From: Pantoea agglomerans
Lineage (GTDB): Bacteria; Pseudomonadota; Gammaproteobacteria; Enterobacterales; Enterobacteriaceae
Length of the DNA: 64,000 bases
NCBI RefSeq assembly: GCF_021397715.1
Contig: NZ_CP090207.1
Location: 1,240,001 to 1,304,000, forward strand
Direction: 5' to 3'
In this document: positions 9,154-18,069 of the stretch, one piece after another
Layout of the letters: each line of letters opens with the position of its first letter
Numbering within the stretch: the first letter of the stretch is position 1
Program-made: the position numbers and the translations under genes
Notes under the pieces: generated by a model
Told to the model about the DNA's origin: nothing
The model's database searches: none
What the model saw: only the letters and a program-made list of their open reading frames with translations

Positions 9154-9882
9154 TTACAACCGCATTAACTGACGAAACAGCTTCACTTTGCTGCGGCTGA
9201 CCGGTACCTGAAACTCCAGGTCACGCAGCTTCAGCAGATAGGTGTTGTTAAACCACGGCTCGATCTCGCGAATTTTATTCAGGTTTACGCAGTAAGAGCG
9301 GTGGCAGCGGAAAAACTGCTGCTCCGGCAGACGTGAACAGAACTCGGTAATATTCATCGACATCACATAGGATTCGCGCCGGGTATAAACAAACGTCAGC
9401 TTCTCATGTGCTTCCACATAGTAAATATCATTCACGTCGGTGACGATAATGCGCTCATCTTTCAGCAGGTTCACCGTCTGCGGCACGGCGGCAACGGCGG
9501 CATTGCTTACCGCCTGCTGAGTCTGCCCGGCAGCTTCAAGTTTATTAAGCATGGTGACAATGCGTGACTCATGATAGGGCTTGAGGATGTAGTCGAACGC
9601 TTCCAGTTCAAACGCCTCGACCGCATGTTCTTTCCAGGCGGTGATAAACACAATCAACGGCTTGTGGGCAAACTGACTGATATTCTGCGCCAGCAACATC
9701 CCGTCAAGCGACGGAATATTGATATCGAGAAAAATCACGTCGACCCGATGCTGCTGCAGATACTTCAGCACGTCGAGACCGTCATCAAAGCAGGCTTCGA
9801 TCCGGATTTTGCTGTGCTGCTGGATCATCCAGCTCAACTCCTGCTGGGCTAAAAACTCGTCTTCGACAATGATCGCTTTCAT
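9154..9882 (-). CDS. ypdB: LytTR response regulator YpdB (pyruvate-responsive, PyrR)
   Basis: A 242-residue two-component regulator. The receiver domain (about 1-115) has the phospho-acceptor D53 in [14 protein letters not shown] LytTR DNA-binding domain follows (about 140-240; [24 protein letters not shown]). It is nearly identical in layout to E. coli YpdB, which answers to external pyruvate through YpdA and activates yhjX. The start overlaps the end of the kinase gene by 4 bases (9879-9882), so the two are one transcript with the kinase first. A candidate target site is at 22115-22166, in front of yhjX in this same window. Confidence 0.94.
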   Translation of the reverse strand: MKAIIVEDEFLAQQELSWMIQQHSKIRIEACFDDGLDVLKYLQQHRVDVIFLDINIPSLDGMLLAQNISQFAHKPLIVFITAWKEHAVEAFELEAFDYILKPYHESRIVTMLNKLEAAGQTQQAVSNAAVAAVPQTVNLLKDERIIVTDVNDIYYVEAHEKLTFVYTRRESYVMSMNITEFCSRLPEQQFFRCHRSYCVNLNKIREIEPWFNNTYLLKLRDLEFQVPVSRSKVKLFRQLMRL

Positions 9883-11567
9883 AACAGATTCTCCGCCAGC
9901 CGCTGGCCGTTTTTACTCAGCATAAAGGCGATTTCGGTACCGGGCTGATGCCGTACGATAGACAATCCCTGACCCGATAACAGCTTGACCCGATGATGAA
10001 CATTCAACAGGCCGATTTTATTGCCGGGCATCTCATTACGGGCCACCCGTGCCATTACCTCATCGCTGATTCCCTGGCCGGTATCGCGTACCGCGATCCG
10101 CACCCGATCGCCCAGGTCCCGAACGCTCAGCGTCACCACGCCTTTACCTTTACAGGGCTGGATGCCGTGCACGATAGCATTCTCCACCAGCGGCTGAATC
10201 AGCAGGCTGGGCAGCAGGAAATGCAGATCTTCATCAACGTCATAAATCATCGTCAGCTTGTCGCCAAAGCGTGCCTGTTCAATGGCGATATAATCCTTCA
10301 CCTGCCACAGCTCTTTACGGATGTCGATCAGCTCATCGTCATTCAGTTCGAGGTTATAGCGCAGATAGCGCGACAGATTGATCACCAGCTGGCGGGCGGT
10401 ATCGGGATTAAGGCGGATGGAAGAGGAGATAGCGTTCAGGGCATTAAACAGAAAATGAGGATTTATTTTACTTTGCAGAGCGCGCAGTTCCGCTTTATTG
10501 GCCATCTCACGCAGCTGCTCAGCGCGTGAAACTTCAAGCTGGGTTGAGATAATCTGTGAAAGCCCAATCGCCATCTCCTTCAGCGAACCGGTTATACGGT
10601 GGGCCCGGCGGTAATAAATTTTCAGCGTGCCGGTCACTTTGCCTTTTTCCCACAGCGGGATAACGATCATGGAGTGAATATCTTTGGTGCGGTACGCTTC
10701 GTCATTGTTTCTGATGATGATTTTACCGCTGGCGATCGCCTGAGCGGTGGTCGGGCTGATGTCTTCATCCCCCTGCTGATAGTTCTGCTCGCCGTAGCCC
10801 ACATAGGCCAGAATCTGTTTTTTGTTGGTCATCGCCACCGCGTCAGCGTTGATATCGCGGCGGATAATGTCACAGATATTGCGCAGCGACTCGCTGTTAA
10901 CCTGACGAAACAACGGCAGGGTTTTATTGGCGATCTCCAGCGCCAGCTTGGCCTGGCGGGCAGCGATGGCCTCTTTTTCGCCCTCAACGCTCTGCACCAG
11001 CAGCACAATCAGGCCAATGCTGGAAGCGCCGAGAATCATCGGGAGCGCAATCTCCGACACGATAGCCAGCCCGAGTGAGGTCGGGCGCGCCCAGAGGATA
11101 ATCAGCAGCATGGTCAGGCTCTCGCACAGCATCCCGCCGAGGATACCGACTCGCCAGCGCTGCTCTTTCACCACTCGCCGGTTAATTCCGCCCGCCACAA
11201 AACCGGCAATGATGCTGGTGATCAGACAGGGCACTGAGGTTACGCCGTGGATATCAATTAAAAAGCGGTGCAGGCCGGCAATCACGCCGGTCGCGATACC
11301 GACCCACGGCCCAAACAGAATGCCGCCCGCCATCACGGCGATCACCCGCACATTCAGCAGCGAGCCATCGACATCCACCCCGGACCAGGTACTGAATAAG
11401 GCAAACAGCGAAAAGATGACGGTGACGACCGCCTTTTCATAGCCGGTGTGTTCATCTTTTTGCAGCAGCTGGCGAAACAGCCGGGTGCGCGTCAGGAAGA
11501 ACAGGCAGATCAGCATCAGTGCAGCGCGGTCAAATACGGCCAGTAACATCGTAAAGTGAGAGGACAC
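9879..11567 (-). CDS. ypdA: Histidine kinase YpdA (pyruvate sensor, PyrS; LytS type)
   Basis: A 562-residue membrane sensor kinase. The first 200 or so residues form a 5TM-LYT-type multi-helix sensor. Next comes a GAF-like domain (about 220-350), then the LytS-type dimerisation and phosphotransfer segment with the His in [18 protein letters not shown]. An HATPase domain ends the protein ([24 protein letters not shown]-like [12 protein letters not shown]). Length and domain order match E. coli YpdA, a high-affinity pyruvate sensor. It is co-transcribed with ypdB and sits near alaC, as in E. coli. Confidence 0.94.
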   Translation of the reverse strand: MSSHFTMLLAVFDRAALMLICLFFLTRTRLFRQLLQKDEHTGYEKAVVTVIFSLFALFSTWSGVDVDGSLLNVRVIAVMAGGILFGPWVGIATGVIAGLHRFLIDIHGVTSVPCLITSIIAGFVAGGINRRVVKEQRWRVGILGGMLCESLTMLLIILWARPTSLGLAIVSEIALPMILGASSIGLIVLLVQSVEGEKEAIAARQAKLALEIANKTLPLFRQVNSESLRNICDIIRRDINADAVAMTNKKQILAYVGYGEQNYQQGDEDISPTTAQAIASGKIIIRNNDEAYRTKDIHSMIVIPLWEKGKVTGTLKIYYRRAHRITGSLKEMAIGLSQIISTQLEVSRAEQLREMANKAELRALQSKINPHFLFNALNAISSSIRLNPDTARQLVINLSRYLRYNLELNDDELIDIRKELWQVKDYIAIEQARFGDKLTMIYDVDEDLHFLLPSLLIQPLVENAIVHGIQPCKGKGVVTLSVRDLGDRVRIAVRDTGQGISDEVMARVARNEMPGNKIGLLNVHHRVKLLSGQGLSIVRHQPGTEIAFMLSKNGQRLAENLL

Positions 11568-11827
11568 AGGCGACTCATCGGCAAAGGAAAGTGAACCTAT
11601 GATAAAAAATGTGATCGTGATGCGCTAGCATCCCGGTTCGCCGCCATGCCGGAAGATGTTTCAGATCAACTCTGGCAGGCGAATCGCAAAAAGCGGAAAG
11701 CCTGAGTGCTATAAAGGGGAACAGTTTTTCCGCCTGACCGCACTGGTCGCGGCCAGGGCGTTTTGCTATGTTGCGCGATGAAGCGAGGCAGAGACTGTCG
11801 ATACATCGCGCCCATCGGGAGCAGAAA
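11568..11827. other. Divergent intergenic region upstream of ypdA
   Basis: A 260-base gap between the minus-strand kinase gene and the plus-strand acetyltransferase gene. It must hold both promoters. CTGGTC/GGCCAG near 11745-11760 followed by GGCGTTTT is a weak terminator-like element; no supported gene lies upstream of it. Confidence 0.35.
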
Positions 11828-12352
11828 ATGCATTTAGTCACCGCCAGATTAACCCTGAGTAAACTCCAGCCAGAGGACTGGCAACTGTTCCGCGCCGTCC
11901 ATCAGGACCGCGACACCATGACCTGGGTCAGCGAAATTCCTGACGAAGCGGATATCCGTCAGCGCTTTAATGAGCGGCTGGCCCCCTGGCAGGCCAGTAG
12001 TTTTCACATGCTCTGTCTGGTGGCCCGCCGCAATGACAGCGGCGAGCCGATTGGCCTGTTTGGCTGCAGCCCGGAGTGGGAGCCCTATCGTCAGGCGGAG
12101 GTAGGCTACATGCTGCTGCATCGCCACTGCGGTCAGGGTTTTGGCAGCGAGGCGCTGGCGGCGCTGTGTCAGTTCTTATTTGAAGCCGATTTCCATAAGC
12201 TCAAAGCGATGGTGATTGAAGGCAACCAGGCGTCACGGCGCATTCTGGAAAAAAATGGCTTTCAGCTTGAAGGGACGCTACGGGATAATTATCTGCTGAA
12301 CGGCTGCTGGGTAAACGATTGGCTGCTGGGACGGCTGAATCCGCAAAAATAA
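11828..12352 (+). CDS. GNAT-family N-acetyltransferase (RimJ/RimL type)
   Basis: A 174-residue acetyltransferase with one GNAT domain over nearly the whole length. The acetyl-CoA loop is in MLLHRHCGQGFGSEALAALCQF, and GNQASRRILEKNGFQLEG carries the conserved Asn and final strand. Such enzymes acetylate protein N-termini, amino acids or antibiotics; the substrate cannot be told here. The frame is open from 11768, but the ATG at 11828 has GGGAGC just upstream and begins the domain properly. E. coli has no gene at this place between ypdA and alaC, so it is an accessory insertion in the conserved order. Confidence 0.8.
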   Translation: MHLVTARLTLSKLQPEDWQLFRAVHQDRDTMTWVSEIPDEADIRQRFNERLAPWQASSFHMLCLVARRNDSGEPIGLFGCSPEWEPYRQAEVGYMLLHRHCGQGFGSEALAALCQFLFEADFHKLKAMVIEGNQASRRILEKNGFQLEGTLRDNYLLNGCWVNDWLLGRLNPQK

Positions 12353-12370
12353 AAATATTTTCCGCCACCC

Positions 12371-12447
12371 TCGACAACGTTGTGATTGTCACGTTATGTT
12401 CTTGAGAGGTCACCGCAGTGACCAGCGTCGCTCGGACGGTCCGGGCG
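12371..12447 (+). promoter_or_regulatory. alaC promoter and structured 5' leader
   Basis: TCGACA (12371-12376), a 17-base spacer and TTATGT (12394-12399) form a possible promoter. Transcription would start about 12406, directly at the hairpin GGTCAC-CGCA-GTGACC (12408-12423). A second hairpin follows, CGCTCGGA-CGG-TCCGGGCG (12429-12447). The two stems would sit at the 5' end of the mRNA, 22 bases before the alaC start. Confidence 0.4.
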
Positions 12448-12469
12448 CTAACGTACTCCAGAGGACATC

Positions 12470-13705
12470 ATGGCTGATAACAGCACACCCCGTCGTTTCT
12501 CACGTATCGAACGTCTCCCCCCTTACGTTTTCAACATCACCGCTGAACTGAAGATGGCTGCGCGTCGGCGCGGCGAAGATATCATCGACTTTTCAATGGG
12601 TAATCCGGATGGGGCCACGCCGCCGCACATCGTTGAGAAGTTGTGCCAGGTCGCACAGCGTGACGATACCCACGGCTATTCGACTTCGCGCGGCATTCCT
12701 CGCCTGCGCCGGGCGATTTCACGCTGGTACGCCGAGCGTTATCAGGTGGAGATCGATCCGGAATCAGAGGCGATTGTCACCATCGGCTCAAAAGAGGGGC
12801 TGGCGCACCTGATGCTGGCGACGCTGGATCACGGTGATACCGTGCTGGTGCCGAATCCCAGCTATCCGATCCACATTTACGGTGCCGTGATTGCTGGCGC
12901 GCAGGTCCGTTCGGTACCGCTGGTGGCGGGTGTCGACTTCTTTAATGAGCTGGAACGCGCCATCCGCGAAAGCTATCCCAAGCCGAAAATGATGATCCTC
13001 GGCTTTCCCTCTAACCCGACCGCGCAGTGCGTAGAGCTGGACTTCTTTGAGCGCGTCATTGCGCTGGCGAAGCAGTACAACGTGCTGGTTATCCACGATC
13101 TGGCCTATGCCGACATCGTTTACGATGGCTGGAAAGCGCCGTCGATTATGCAGGTGCCCGGTGCGCGTGACGTCGCGGTTGAATTTTTTACCCTGTCAAA
13201 AAGCTACAACATGGCGGGCTGGCGCATTGGTTTTATGGTCGGTAATAAAGAGCTGGTCGCTGCGCTGGCCCGGATCAAGAGTTACCACGATTACGGTACC
13301 TTCACCCCGTTGCAGGTAGCGGCGATCGCCGCACTGGAAGGCGATCAGCAGTGCGTACGCGATATCGCTGAGCAGTATAAACGCCGCCGTGATGTGCTGG
13401 TCAAAGGGCTGCATGAAGCGGGCTGGATGGTCGACAATCCCAAAGCCTCAATGTACGTCTGGGCGAAAATCCCTGACCATTACGCTCATCTGGGATCGCT
13501 GGAGTTTGCCAAACATATGCTGCAGGAAGCCAAAGTGTGCGTCTCGCCCGGTATCGGATTCGGTGACTACGGCGATACGCATGTACGCTTTGCGCTGATT
13601 GAAAACGGTGACCGGATTCGTCAGGCGGTGCGGGGGATTAAAGCGATGTTCCGTGCCGATGGCGTGTTGCCGGGCAGCGTAAAAAATCTGGAAGAAGAGA
13701 TCTGA
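12470..13705 (+). CDS. alaC: Glutamate-pyruvate aminotransferase AlaC
   Basis: A 411-residue class I/II PLP aminotransferase making alanine from pyruvate and glutamate in the cytosol. The PLP lysine is in [17 protein letters not shown], the aspartate that pairs with the pyridine N is in [14 protein letters not shown], and the carboxylate-binding Arg is in HVRFALIEN. It is almost collinear with E. coli AlaC (412 residues). The start has CAGAGGAC in front. The neighbourhood (ypdAB upstream, ypdK downstream) is the same as in E. coli. Confidence 0.97.
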   Translation: MADNSTPRRFSRIERLPPYVFNITAELKMAARRRGEDIIDFSMGNPDGATPPHIVEKLCQVAQRDDTHGYSTSRGIPRLRRAISRWYAERYQVEIDPESEAIVTIGSKEGLAHLMLATLDHGDTVLVPNPSYPIHIYGAVIAGAQVRSVPLVAGVDFFNELERAIRESYPKPKMMILGFPSNPTAQCVELDFFERVIALAKQYNVLVIHDLAYADIVYDGWKAPSIMQVPGARDVAVEFFTLSKSYNMAGWRIGFMVGNKELVAALARIKSYHDYGTFTPLQVAAIAALEGDQQCVRDIAEQYKRRRDVLVKGLHEAGWMVDNPKASMYVWAKIPDHYAHLGSLEFAKHMLQEAKVCVSPGIGFGDYGDTHVRFALIENGDRIRQAVRGIKAMFRADGVLPGSVKNLEEEI

Positions 13706-13714
13706 CAGCCAACT

Positions 13715-13736
13715 GGGGCGACAAACCTGTCGCCCC
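13715..13736. terminator. Hairpin between alaC and ypdK
   Basis: A perfect 8-bp stem, GGGGCGAC / GTCGCCCC, with loop AAACCT, 10 bases after the alaC stop and between convergent genes. There is no U-tract, so intrinsic termination is uncertain. Confidence 0.45.
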
Positions 13737-13756
13737 CTGGCGGCACTGTCACGCCA

Positions 13757-13831
13757 TTACTTCAGCAGCAGAACAAAGGTTCCGAACCAAAGCAACGCGA
13801 AAAAAGATATTCCCATCAAGGCATATTTCAC
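13757..13831 (-). CDS. ypdK: YpdK-like small membrane protein (24 residues)
   Basis: A 24-codon ORF starting GTG. It has CAGAGGAG 6 bases upstream, a strong ribosome-binding site. The peptide begins M-K-Y and then contains MGISFF and a single hydrophobic helix, ending FVLLLK. It resembles E. coli YpdK (MKY..MGISF..WAGTF), which sits at the same place beside alaC and is a known expressed single-helix inner-membrane protein of unknown function. It is too short for ordinary ORF calling. The match rests on memory of the E. coli peptide. Confidence 0.8.
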   Translation of the reverse strand: MKYALMGISFFALLWFGTFVLLLK

Positions 13832-14033
13832 AAAGCAACTCCTCTGAGCGGTTACGATGATGGCGATCCCAGGCCAGTGCAACGCGAACAGATGTGGAAA
13901 AAAGATCGCCGCCTGGACTAACGGTCTGCTTTTTTCCGGGTCGATCTGAATAATTCAGAACAGGATCGAGCGCTAATTTACGCGTAATCCCGCCTAAATG
14001 AAATAGGTCCGTTCTGAGATATTCCTCACAAAT

Positions 14034-15062
14034 TTACTGCACTTCGATTTCCGGGATCGCCGACATGCCTACACGCAATTGCGCCAGATGTGGTTGGTCA
14101 CTTTCCAGCACAATTTTCACCGGCAGACGCTGAACGACTTTAGTGTAGTTGCCTGTTGCGTTATCGGGGGCGATCGCCGAAAAAGTTGCGCCAGTGGCGG
14201 GAGCGATGCTGTCCACGTGACCGGTAAAGGTCTCGCCGGGTAAAGCGTCGATATGGATACGCACCCGCTGTCCTGGCCGCACGTCGCTGAGCTGCGTCTC
14301 AAGAAAGTTAGCGGTGATATAGGTCTGCTGCAGCGGCACCACGGCCAGCAGACGCGTCCCGGCTGAGACGTAGGCGCCGGTACGCACCGAACGCTGACCC
14401 ACCATGCCGTCAACGGGCGCAGTAATGCGCGTGTAGGAGAGATTCAGCACGGCCTGATCGACACTGGCTTTCGCCGCCGCCACATCAGCTTCCGCTGAGC
14501 GCACCGCCGCCTGCAATACGCCAACCTGTTTCATTGCCGATGCCAGCGCTGCCTGACTCTGGCGAACGGCCGCCAGTGCCGAGCGCTGGGTAGAGCTCGC
14601 TTTCTGCTGATCGTCAGCGGCCACGGTGCCGCTTTTATACAGGCGATTGTAACGATCGGCGCTCTGGCCAGCGTACTGCGCCGACGCCTGGCTGGCGGCC
14701 ACGCTGGCTTTTTGCTGCTCAATCACCGACTGCTGCTGCTCCAGTTGCGCCTGGCTGCTCAGCAGTTTCGCCTCGCTAACCTGCAGGTCGGCTCTGGCGC
14801 TCTCCAGCGCCACGCGATAGTCACGATCGTCGAGCGTGGCCAGCAGTTCACCCGCTTTAACCTGCTGATTATCCGCGACCCGCACGCTGTTGATATAGCC
14901 TGACACCTTCGGTGCAACCAGCGTGTAATCGGCATTGACGTACGCATCGTCGGTACGGTGATCGTTACGGGTCATCAGCGACCAGACGAACCAGGCGATA
15001 GCCAGTAACACCAGCAGTAGCAGACTCAGCAGCACCGTTTTTCTCATTATTAAAGCACGCAT
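14034..15062 (-). CDS. HlyD/EmrA-family membrane fusion protein of an efflux pump
   Basis: A 342-residue periplasmic adaptor. One N-terminal transmembrane helix (about residues 8-28) is followed by RTDDAYVNADYTLVAPKVSGYI, the hallmark first beta segment of EmrA-type proteins. A long Ala/Gln/Ser-rich coiled coil (about 80-205) comes next, then the second lipoyl half and beta-barrel (ITAPVDGMVGQRSVRTGAYV). It would join the inner-membrane transporter encoded just upstream to an outer-membrane channel. It begins 2 bases after the stop of the transporter gene, so the two form one operon. An in-frame ATG at 15047 is an alternative start. No TolC homologue is nearby. Confidence 0.88.
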   Translation of the reverse strand: MRALIMRKTVLLSLLLLVLLAIAWFVWSLMTRNDHRTDDAYVNADYTLVAPKVSGYINSVRVADNQQVKAGELLATLDDRDYRVALESARADLQVSEAKLLSSQAQLEQQQSVIEQQKASVAASQASAQYAGQSADRYNRLYKSGTVAADDQQKASSTQRSALAAVRQSQAALASAMKQVGVLQAAVRSAEADVAAAKASVDQAVLNLSYTRITAPVDGMVGQRSVRTGAYVSAGTRLLAVVPLQQTYITANFLETQLSDVRPGQRVRIHIDALPGETFTGHVDSIAPATGATFSAIAPDNATGNYTKVVQRLPVKIVLESDQPHLAQLRVGMSAIPEIEVQ

Positions 15063-15064
15063 AT

Positions 15065-16663
15065 TCAGTTATTCCGGGATGGGGGTTGGATCAGCGTCTG
15101 GGGCGGCCAGACACGTTTAGGCAGGATGGCCGTCAGTAAAAGCAGGCACGCAGCAAAGCCGGTCAGCATCAGCCAGCTATCACTCAGGCTTAGTACAGTC
15201 GCCTGATGCTTAACCAGCGTGGCGAAACCGCTGATGTTTTCGCTGGCGCTGATGCTGCCATCCGGCAACAGCGGCTGACTGCTGCTGGCCTCACTGCTGA
15301 CGGTCGCGGTCATCAGCCACGGACGACTGGCCGCCTGATTAATTAAAATGCTGGAGTGGAACTGCTCGCGGTGGCTGAGAAACACTTCCACCAGCGTCGA
15401 GGCGGCAATGCTGGAGAAGCCGCGCACGGTGTTAAACATCGCCGAGGCGAACGGGCCTTCGGGAGGCGCAACCACGCTGGTGGCGCTCATCAGAATCGGT
15501 AAGATCACCATCGGCTGTCCAAACGCCTGCAGAATCTGCAGCAGCCAGAAGTTTTGTCGTGCCCAGTCGCTGGTGACCTGCATCCCCAGCAGACAGGAAG
15601 TCACCAGCAGGCCAGCACCGGCCGCCAGCATCCAGCGGCAGTCGATCCAGCGGATGTTCAGCAACGCCGCGATCAGCGGCGCAATCAACAGCTGCGGCAG
15701 GCCAACCGTCAGCGCCAGCGGCGCAAATTGCAGGGTACGGAATCCTTCAACCTGCGCAAAATAGGCGGAAGGCAGCGCCGAGCCTGACAGTGAAAGCGTC
15801 AGGACGCAGGCCAGCGCCAGTAATCCGTGCGTCAGATTGTGGCGTTTCAGCATCTGCAACTTAAACAGCGGCAGCGGATGGAACCACTCATTGATCAGGA
15901 ACACCAGCAGCAGCGGCAGCGCGGCCAGCAGCATTCCGGCGATCAGCGGCGAGTTAAGCCAGTCGAGGCGTTCGCCCTGGGTCAGCACCAGAATCAGTAA
16001 AGCGATGGCGCTGCAGCCGGTCACCATGCCGAACAGATCGATCTGCTGGAAGCGTTCGGTGCGCAGCGGGTCCTGCGGCAGCCCCCAGCCCGTCAGCAGC
16101 ATGGCGATTAGCATCCCGGGCACGATCTGCCAGAACACCATCATCCAGCTGACGTGATCGGTCCACAGCGACGCCAGTGAGGCGGCCATGTTCGGCCCAA
16201 AAGTGGCGGTCAGCGCATAGCCGGCAAGGCCAAACAGCTTGAACGGCGGCGGCAAAAAGCGCAGGGCGACGGTCATCAGCATCGGCGGCAGGGCACCACC
16301 AAACAGTCCCTGCAGTACCCGCAGCGCGATAAACAGGGTTGGATCTGGCACCAGCGGCAGCGCTATACCGGTCAGCATAAAGCCCGCTGAAACGCCAAGC
16401 GTAAAGCGCCGTAGCGATAGCGTGACGGCAAACCACGGCGCGATCATCATCGCCGCCACTTCCGCCGCCTGATAACCGGAGATAATCCAGCTACCCTGAT
16501 CGTAGCTGATGCCGGTCGCGGCGCGGATGTCAGCCAGCGCAAGATCGCTGACGCGATCGTTCAGTCCGGAAGTCAGTGCGGCAATCAATACGCCGACTAA
16601 TCCCAGCGCCAGACGCAGCGTAAAGGGGTGAGGTGCCGGCACGGTGGCTGGCTTAGCATTCAT
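15065..16663 (-). CDS. DHA2-family MFS efflux transporter (EmrB-like)
   Basis: A 532-residue inner-membrane drug:H+ antiporter with about 14 predicted helices, the DHA2 layout. DLALADIRAATG and YDQGSWIISGYQAAEVAAM in the first part are typical of EmrB relatives, and LRVLQGLFGGALPPM follows. The open frame runs to 16720, but that would place the start inside the operator region. The ATG at 16663 (MNAKPAT) gives a normal length, though its ribosome-binding site is poor. It forms an operon with the downstream adaptor and is divergent from an IclR regulator that probably controls it. Substrates are unknown. Confidence 0.87.
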   Translation of the reverse strand: MNAKPATVPAPHPFTLRLALGLVGVLIAALTSGLNDRVSDLALADIRAATGISYDQGSWIISGYQAAEVAAMMIAPWFAVTLSLRRFTLGVSAGFMLTGIALPLVPDPTLFIALRVLQGLFGGALPPMLMTVALRFLPPPFKLFGLAGYALTATFGPNMAASLASLWTDHVSWMMVFWQIVPGMLIAMLLTGWGLPQDPLRTERFQQIDLFGMVTGCSAIALLILVLTQGERLDWLNSPLIAGMLLAALPLLLVFLINEWFHPLPLFKLQMLKRHNLTHGLLALACVLTLSLSGSALPSAYFAQVEGFRTLQFAPLALTVGLPQLLIAPLIAALLNIRWIDCRWMLAAGAGLLVTSCLLGMQVTSDWARQNFWLLQILQAFGQPMVILPILMSATSVVAPPEGPFASAMFNTVRGFSSIAASTLVEVFLSHREQFHSSILINQAASRPWLMTATVSSEASSSQPLLPDGSISASENISGFATLVKHQATVLSLSDSWLMLTGFAACLLLLTAILPKRVWPPQTLIQPPSRNN

Positions 16664-16692
16664 AGCAGGTTGTCTCGTTATTTTTTGATGCA

Positions 16693-16762
16693 GTGTATTG
16701 CGATGTGATACAGGCTGCAATATTACATCCCGGTATGGTGTATTGCAATGTGGTACAGGCTG
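16693..16762. promoter_or_regulatory. Duplicated 25-bp operator between the efflux operon and iclR-type gene
   Basis: Two near-identical 25-bp direct repeats at 16693-16717 and 16738-16762 (2 mismatches) are spaced by exactly 45 bp. Each holds an inverted repeat, TGTAT-N9-ATACA in the first and TGTAT-N9-GTACA in the second. The position between divergent regulator and pump genes suggests binding by the IclR protein, controlling the pump and itself. Confidence 0.7.
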
Positions 16763-16814
16763 TAAAAAGTGCGGCGATCGCGCTACAGTAAGGCAGCTTA
16801 AAAAGGACGACGCT

Positions 16815-17600
16815 ATGGCTCATCAACCCTCCAGCCGTGAGGATGAAAAAACGGGCGGTATTCAGGTCATCGCCCGTGCGGCAAAAATTCTGAATGCGCT
16901 GGGCGAACAGCCGGGCGGCATGAGCCTGGGTGAGATTGCTCAGGCGGTCGATCTGCCACGCTCTACCGTGCAGCGGATTGTTGCCGCGCTCGACAGTGCA
17001 GAACTGGTCCGCAGCAGCGGTGCGGGCGGACTGCGGCTGGGACCGGCATTGCTGAAGCTGATCTCCAGCGTGCATACCGATGTGGTCGATCTGGTCCGGC
17101 CGCTGCTGGAAAAACTCTCTGCCGATACCAATGAAACCGTCTCGCTGGCGCGCGCCAGCGGTACCCAGCTGGCTATCGTTCACTGCGTGGTGGCTTCGCG
17201 TGAACTGCGCGTGGTACCGCACATGGGCCTTAATCTGCCGCTTTACAGCACCTCCGGCGGACGGGCGCTGCTGGCATTAGAGTGCGATAAAGATGTGCGG
17301 GTGATTGTCGGCGAAGCCTGGCGGGAATTAACCGAGATGACGGTGAAAACCCTGCCGCAACTGCTGCAATTGATCAATGAAGTCCGTGAAACCGGCATCG
17401 CCGTGGATCGCGGGGAAACGCTGGAAGGCATCTCAACCATGGCGTTTGCTCTTGATACGCTGTTTGGCCGCTTCTCTGTCTCTTTGCTGGTGCCCTCTGC
17501 ACGCTTTCACCGACACGAAGCGCGTTATCGTGATGAAATGCTGAAGTGTAAAGAGGCGCTGGTACGTGAAATTGGCAAAATCGCCGCTGTAGAAGGATAA
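16815..17600 (+). CDS. IclR-family transcriptional regulator
   Basis: A 261-residue regulator. The N-terminal winged helix-turn-helix (about 15-75; MSLGEIAQAVDLPRSTVQRIVAALDSAELV) is followed by an IclR effector domain with LPLYSTSGGRALLA and GIAVDRGETLEGISTMA, its usual core motifs. The frame is open to 16698, but ATG 16815 follows AAAAGGACG and starts before the domain. It is divergent from the EmrAB-like operon across a duplicated operator and 7 bases from the universal stress gene downstream, so probably co-transcribed with it. The ligand is unknown; IclR proteins often sense small aromatic or keto acids. Confidence 0.9.
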   Translation: MAHQPSSREDEKTGGIQVIARAAKILNALGEQPGGMSLGEIAQAVDLPRSTVQRIVAALDSAELVRSSGAGGLRLGPALLKLISSVHTDVVDLVRPLLEKLSADTNETVSLARASGTQLAIVHCVVASRELRVVPHMGLNLPLYSTSGGRALLALECDKDVRVIVGEAWRELTEMTVKTLPQLLQLINEVRETGIAVDRGETLEGISTMAFALDTLFGRFSVSLLVPSARFHRHEARYRDEMLKCKEALVREIGKIAAVEG

Positions 17601-17607
17601 GCATTCG

Positions 17608-18060
17608 ATGAAAACCTTATTAATGGCCATTGATCATTCGCCGGTTGCGGAAAAAGTGGTTGCCCTGACGATTGAAGAAGCTCTGGCACACCGCGCCGAA
17701 GTGGTGGTGCTGTGTTGCGTCGATCCGGCTTACTCCTCCTGTAATCAACCGATGGAAATTGATGCCGGTGAAGATCCGGCCGATTTTGTTGCGGCGCAGG
17801 ATGAGCAGAATACCGCCGAACTGGTGGTGCGCCACGCGCTGGCACCGTTACTGCGGGCCGGCATTAATGCTCGCGGTATGATCCTGGCCGGCGAAGCGGC
17901 GGATACCATCGTTGCGCAGTCGCTTCAGCTCAAGGCCAGCATGATCATTATGGGCCGCCGTCATCTCTCTTCTTTTAACCGACTGTTAAAAGGATCGGTC
18001 AGTGCCTCGGTGATTGAGCGTGCTCACTGCCCGGTGCTGATTGATGTGCGTAAGGATTAA
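17608..18060 (+). CDS. Universal stress protein (UspA family)
   Basis: A 150-residue single-domain Usp. It starts MKTLLMAIDHSPVAEK, the usual first strand and Asp, and ends with the ATP-binding motif GRRHLSSFNRLLKGSVSASVIERAHCPVLI (G-2X-G-9X-G-S/T pattern). An ATP-binding, stress-related role is known for the family; the specific role here is not. It is 7 bases after the iclR-type gene and 9 bases before the unknown membrane gene, so these three are likely one transcript. Confidence 0.88.
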   Translation: MKTLLMAIDHSPVAEKVVALTIEEALAHRAEVVVLCCVDPAYSSCNQPMEIDAGEDPADFVAAQDEQNTAELVVRHALAPLLRAGINARGMILAGEAADTIVAQSLQLKASMIIMGRRHLSSFNRLLKGSVSASVIERAHCPVLIDVRKD

Positions 18061-18069
18061 TGCCGTAGC

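Noticed and set aside
11646..11705. 19-codon ORF (starting MPEDVSDQ) upstream of the acetyltransferase gene
   Set aside because: No ribosome-binding site and no conserved neighbour; likely a chance frame in the divergent promoter region.
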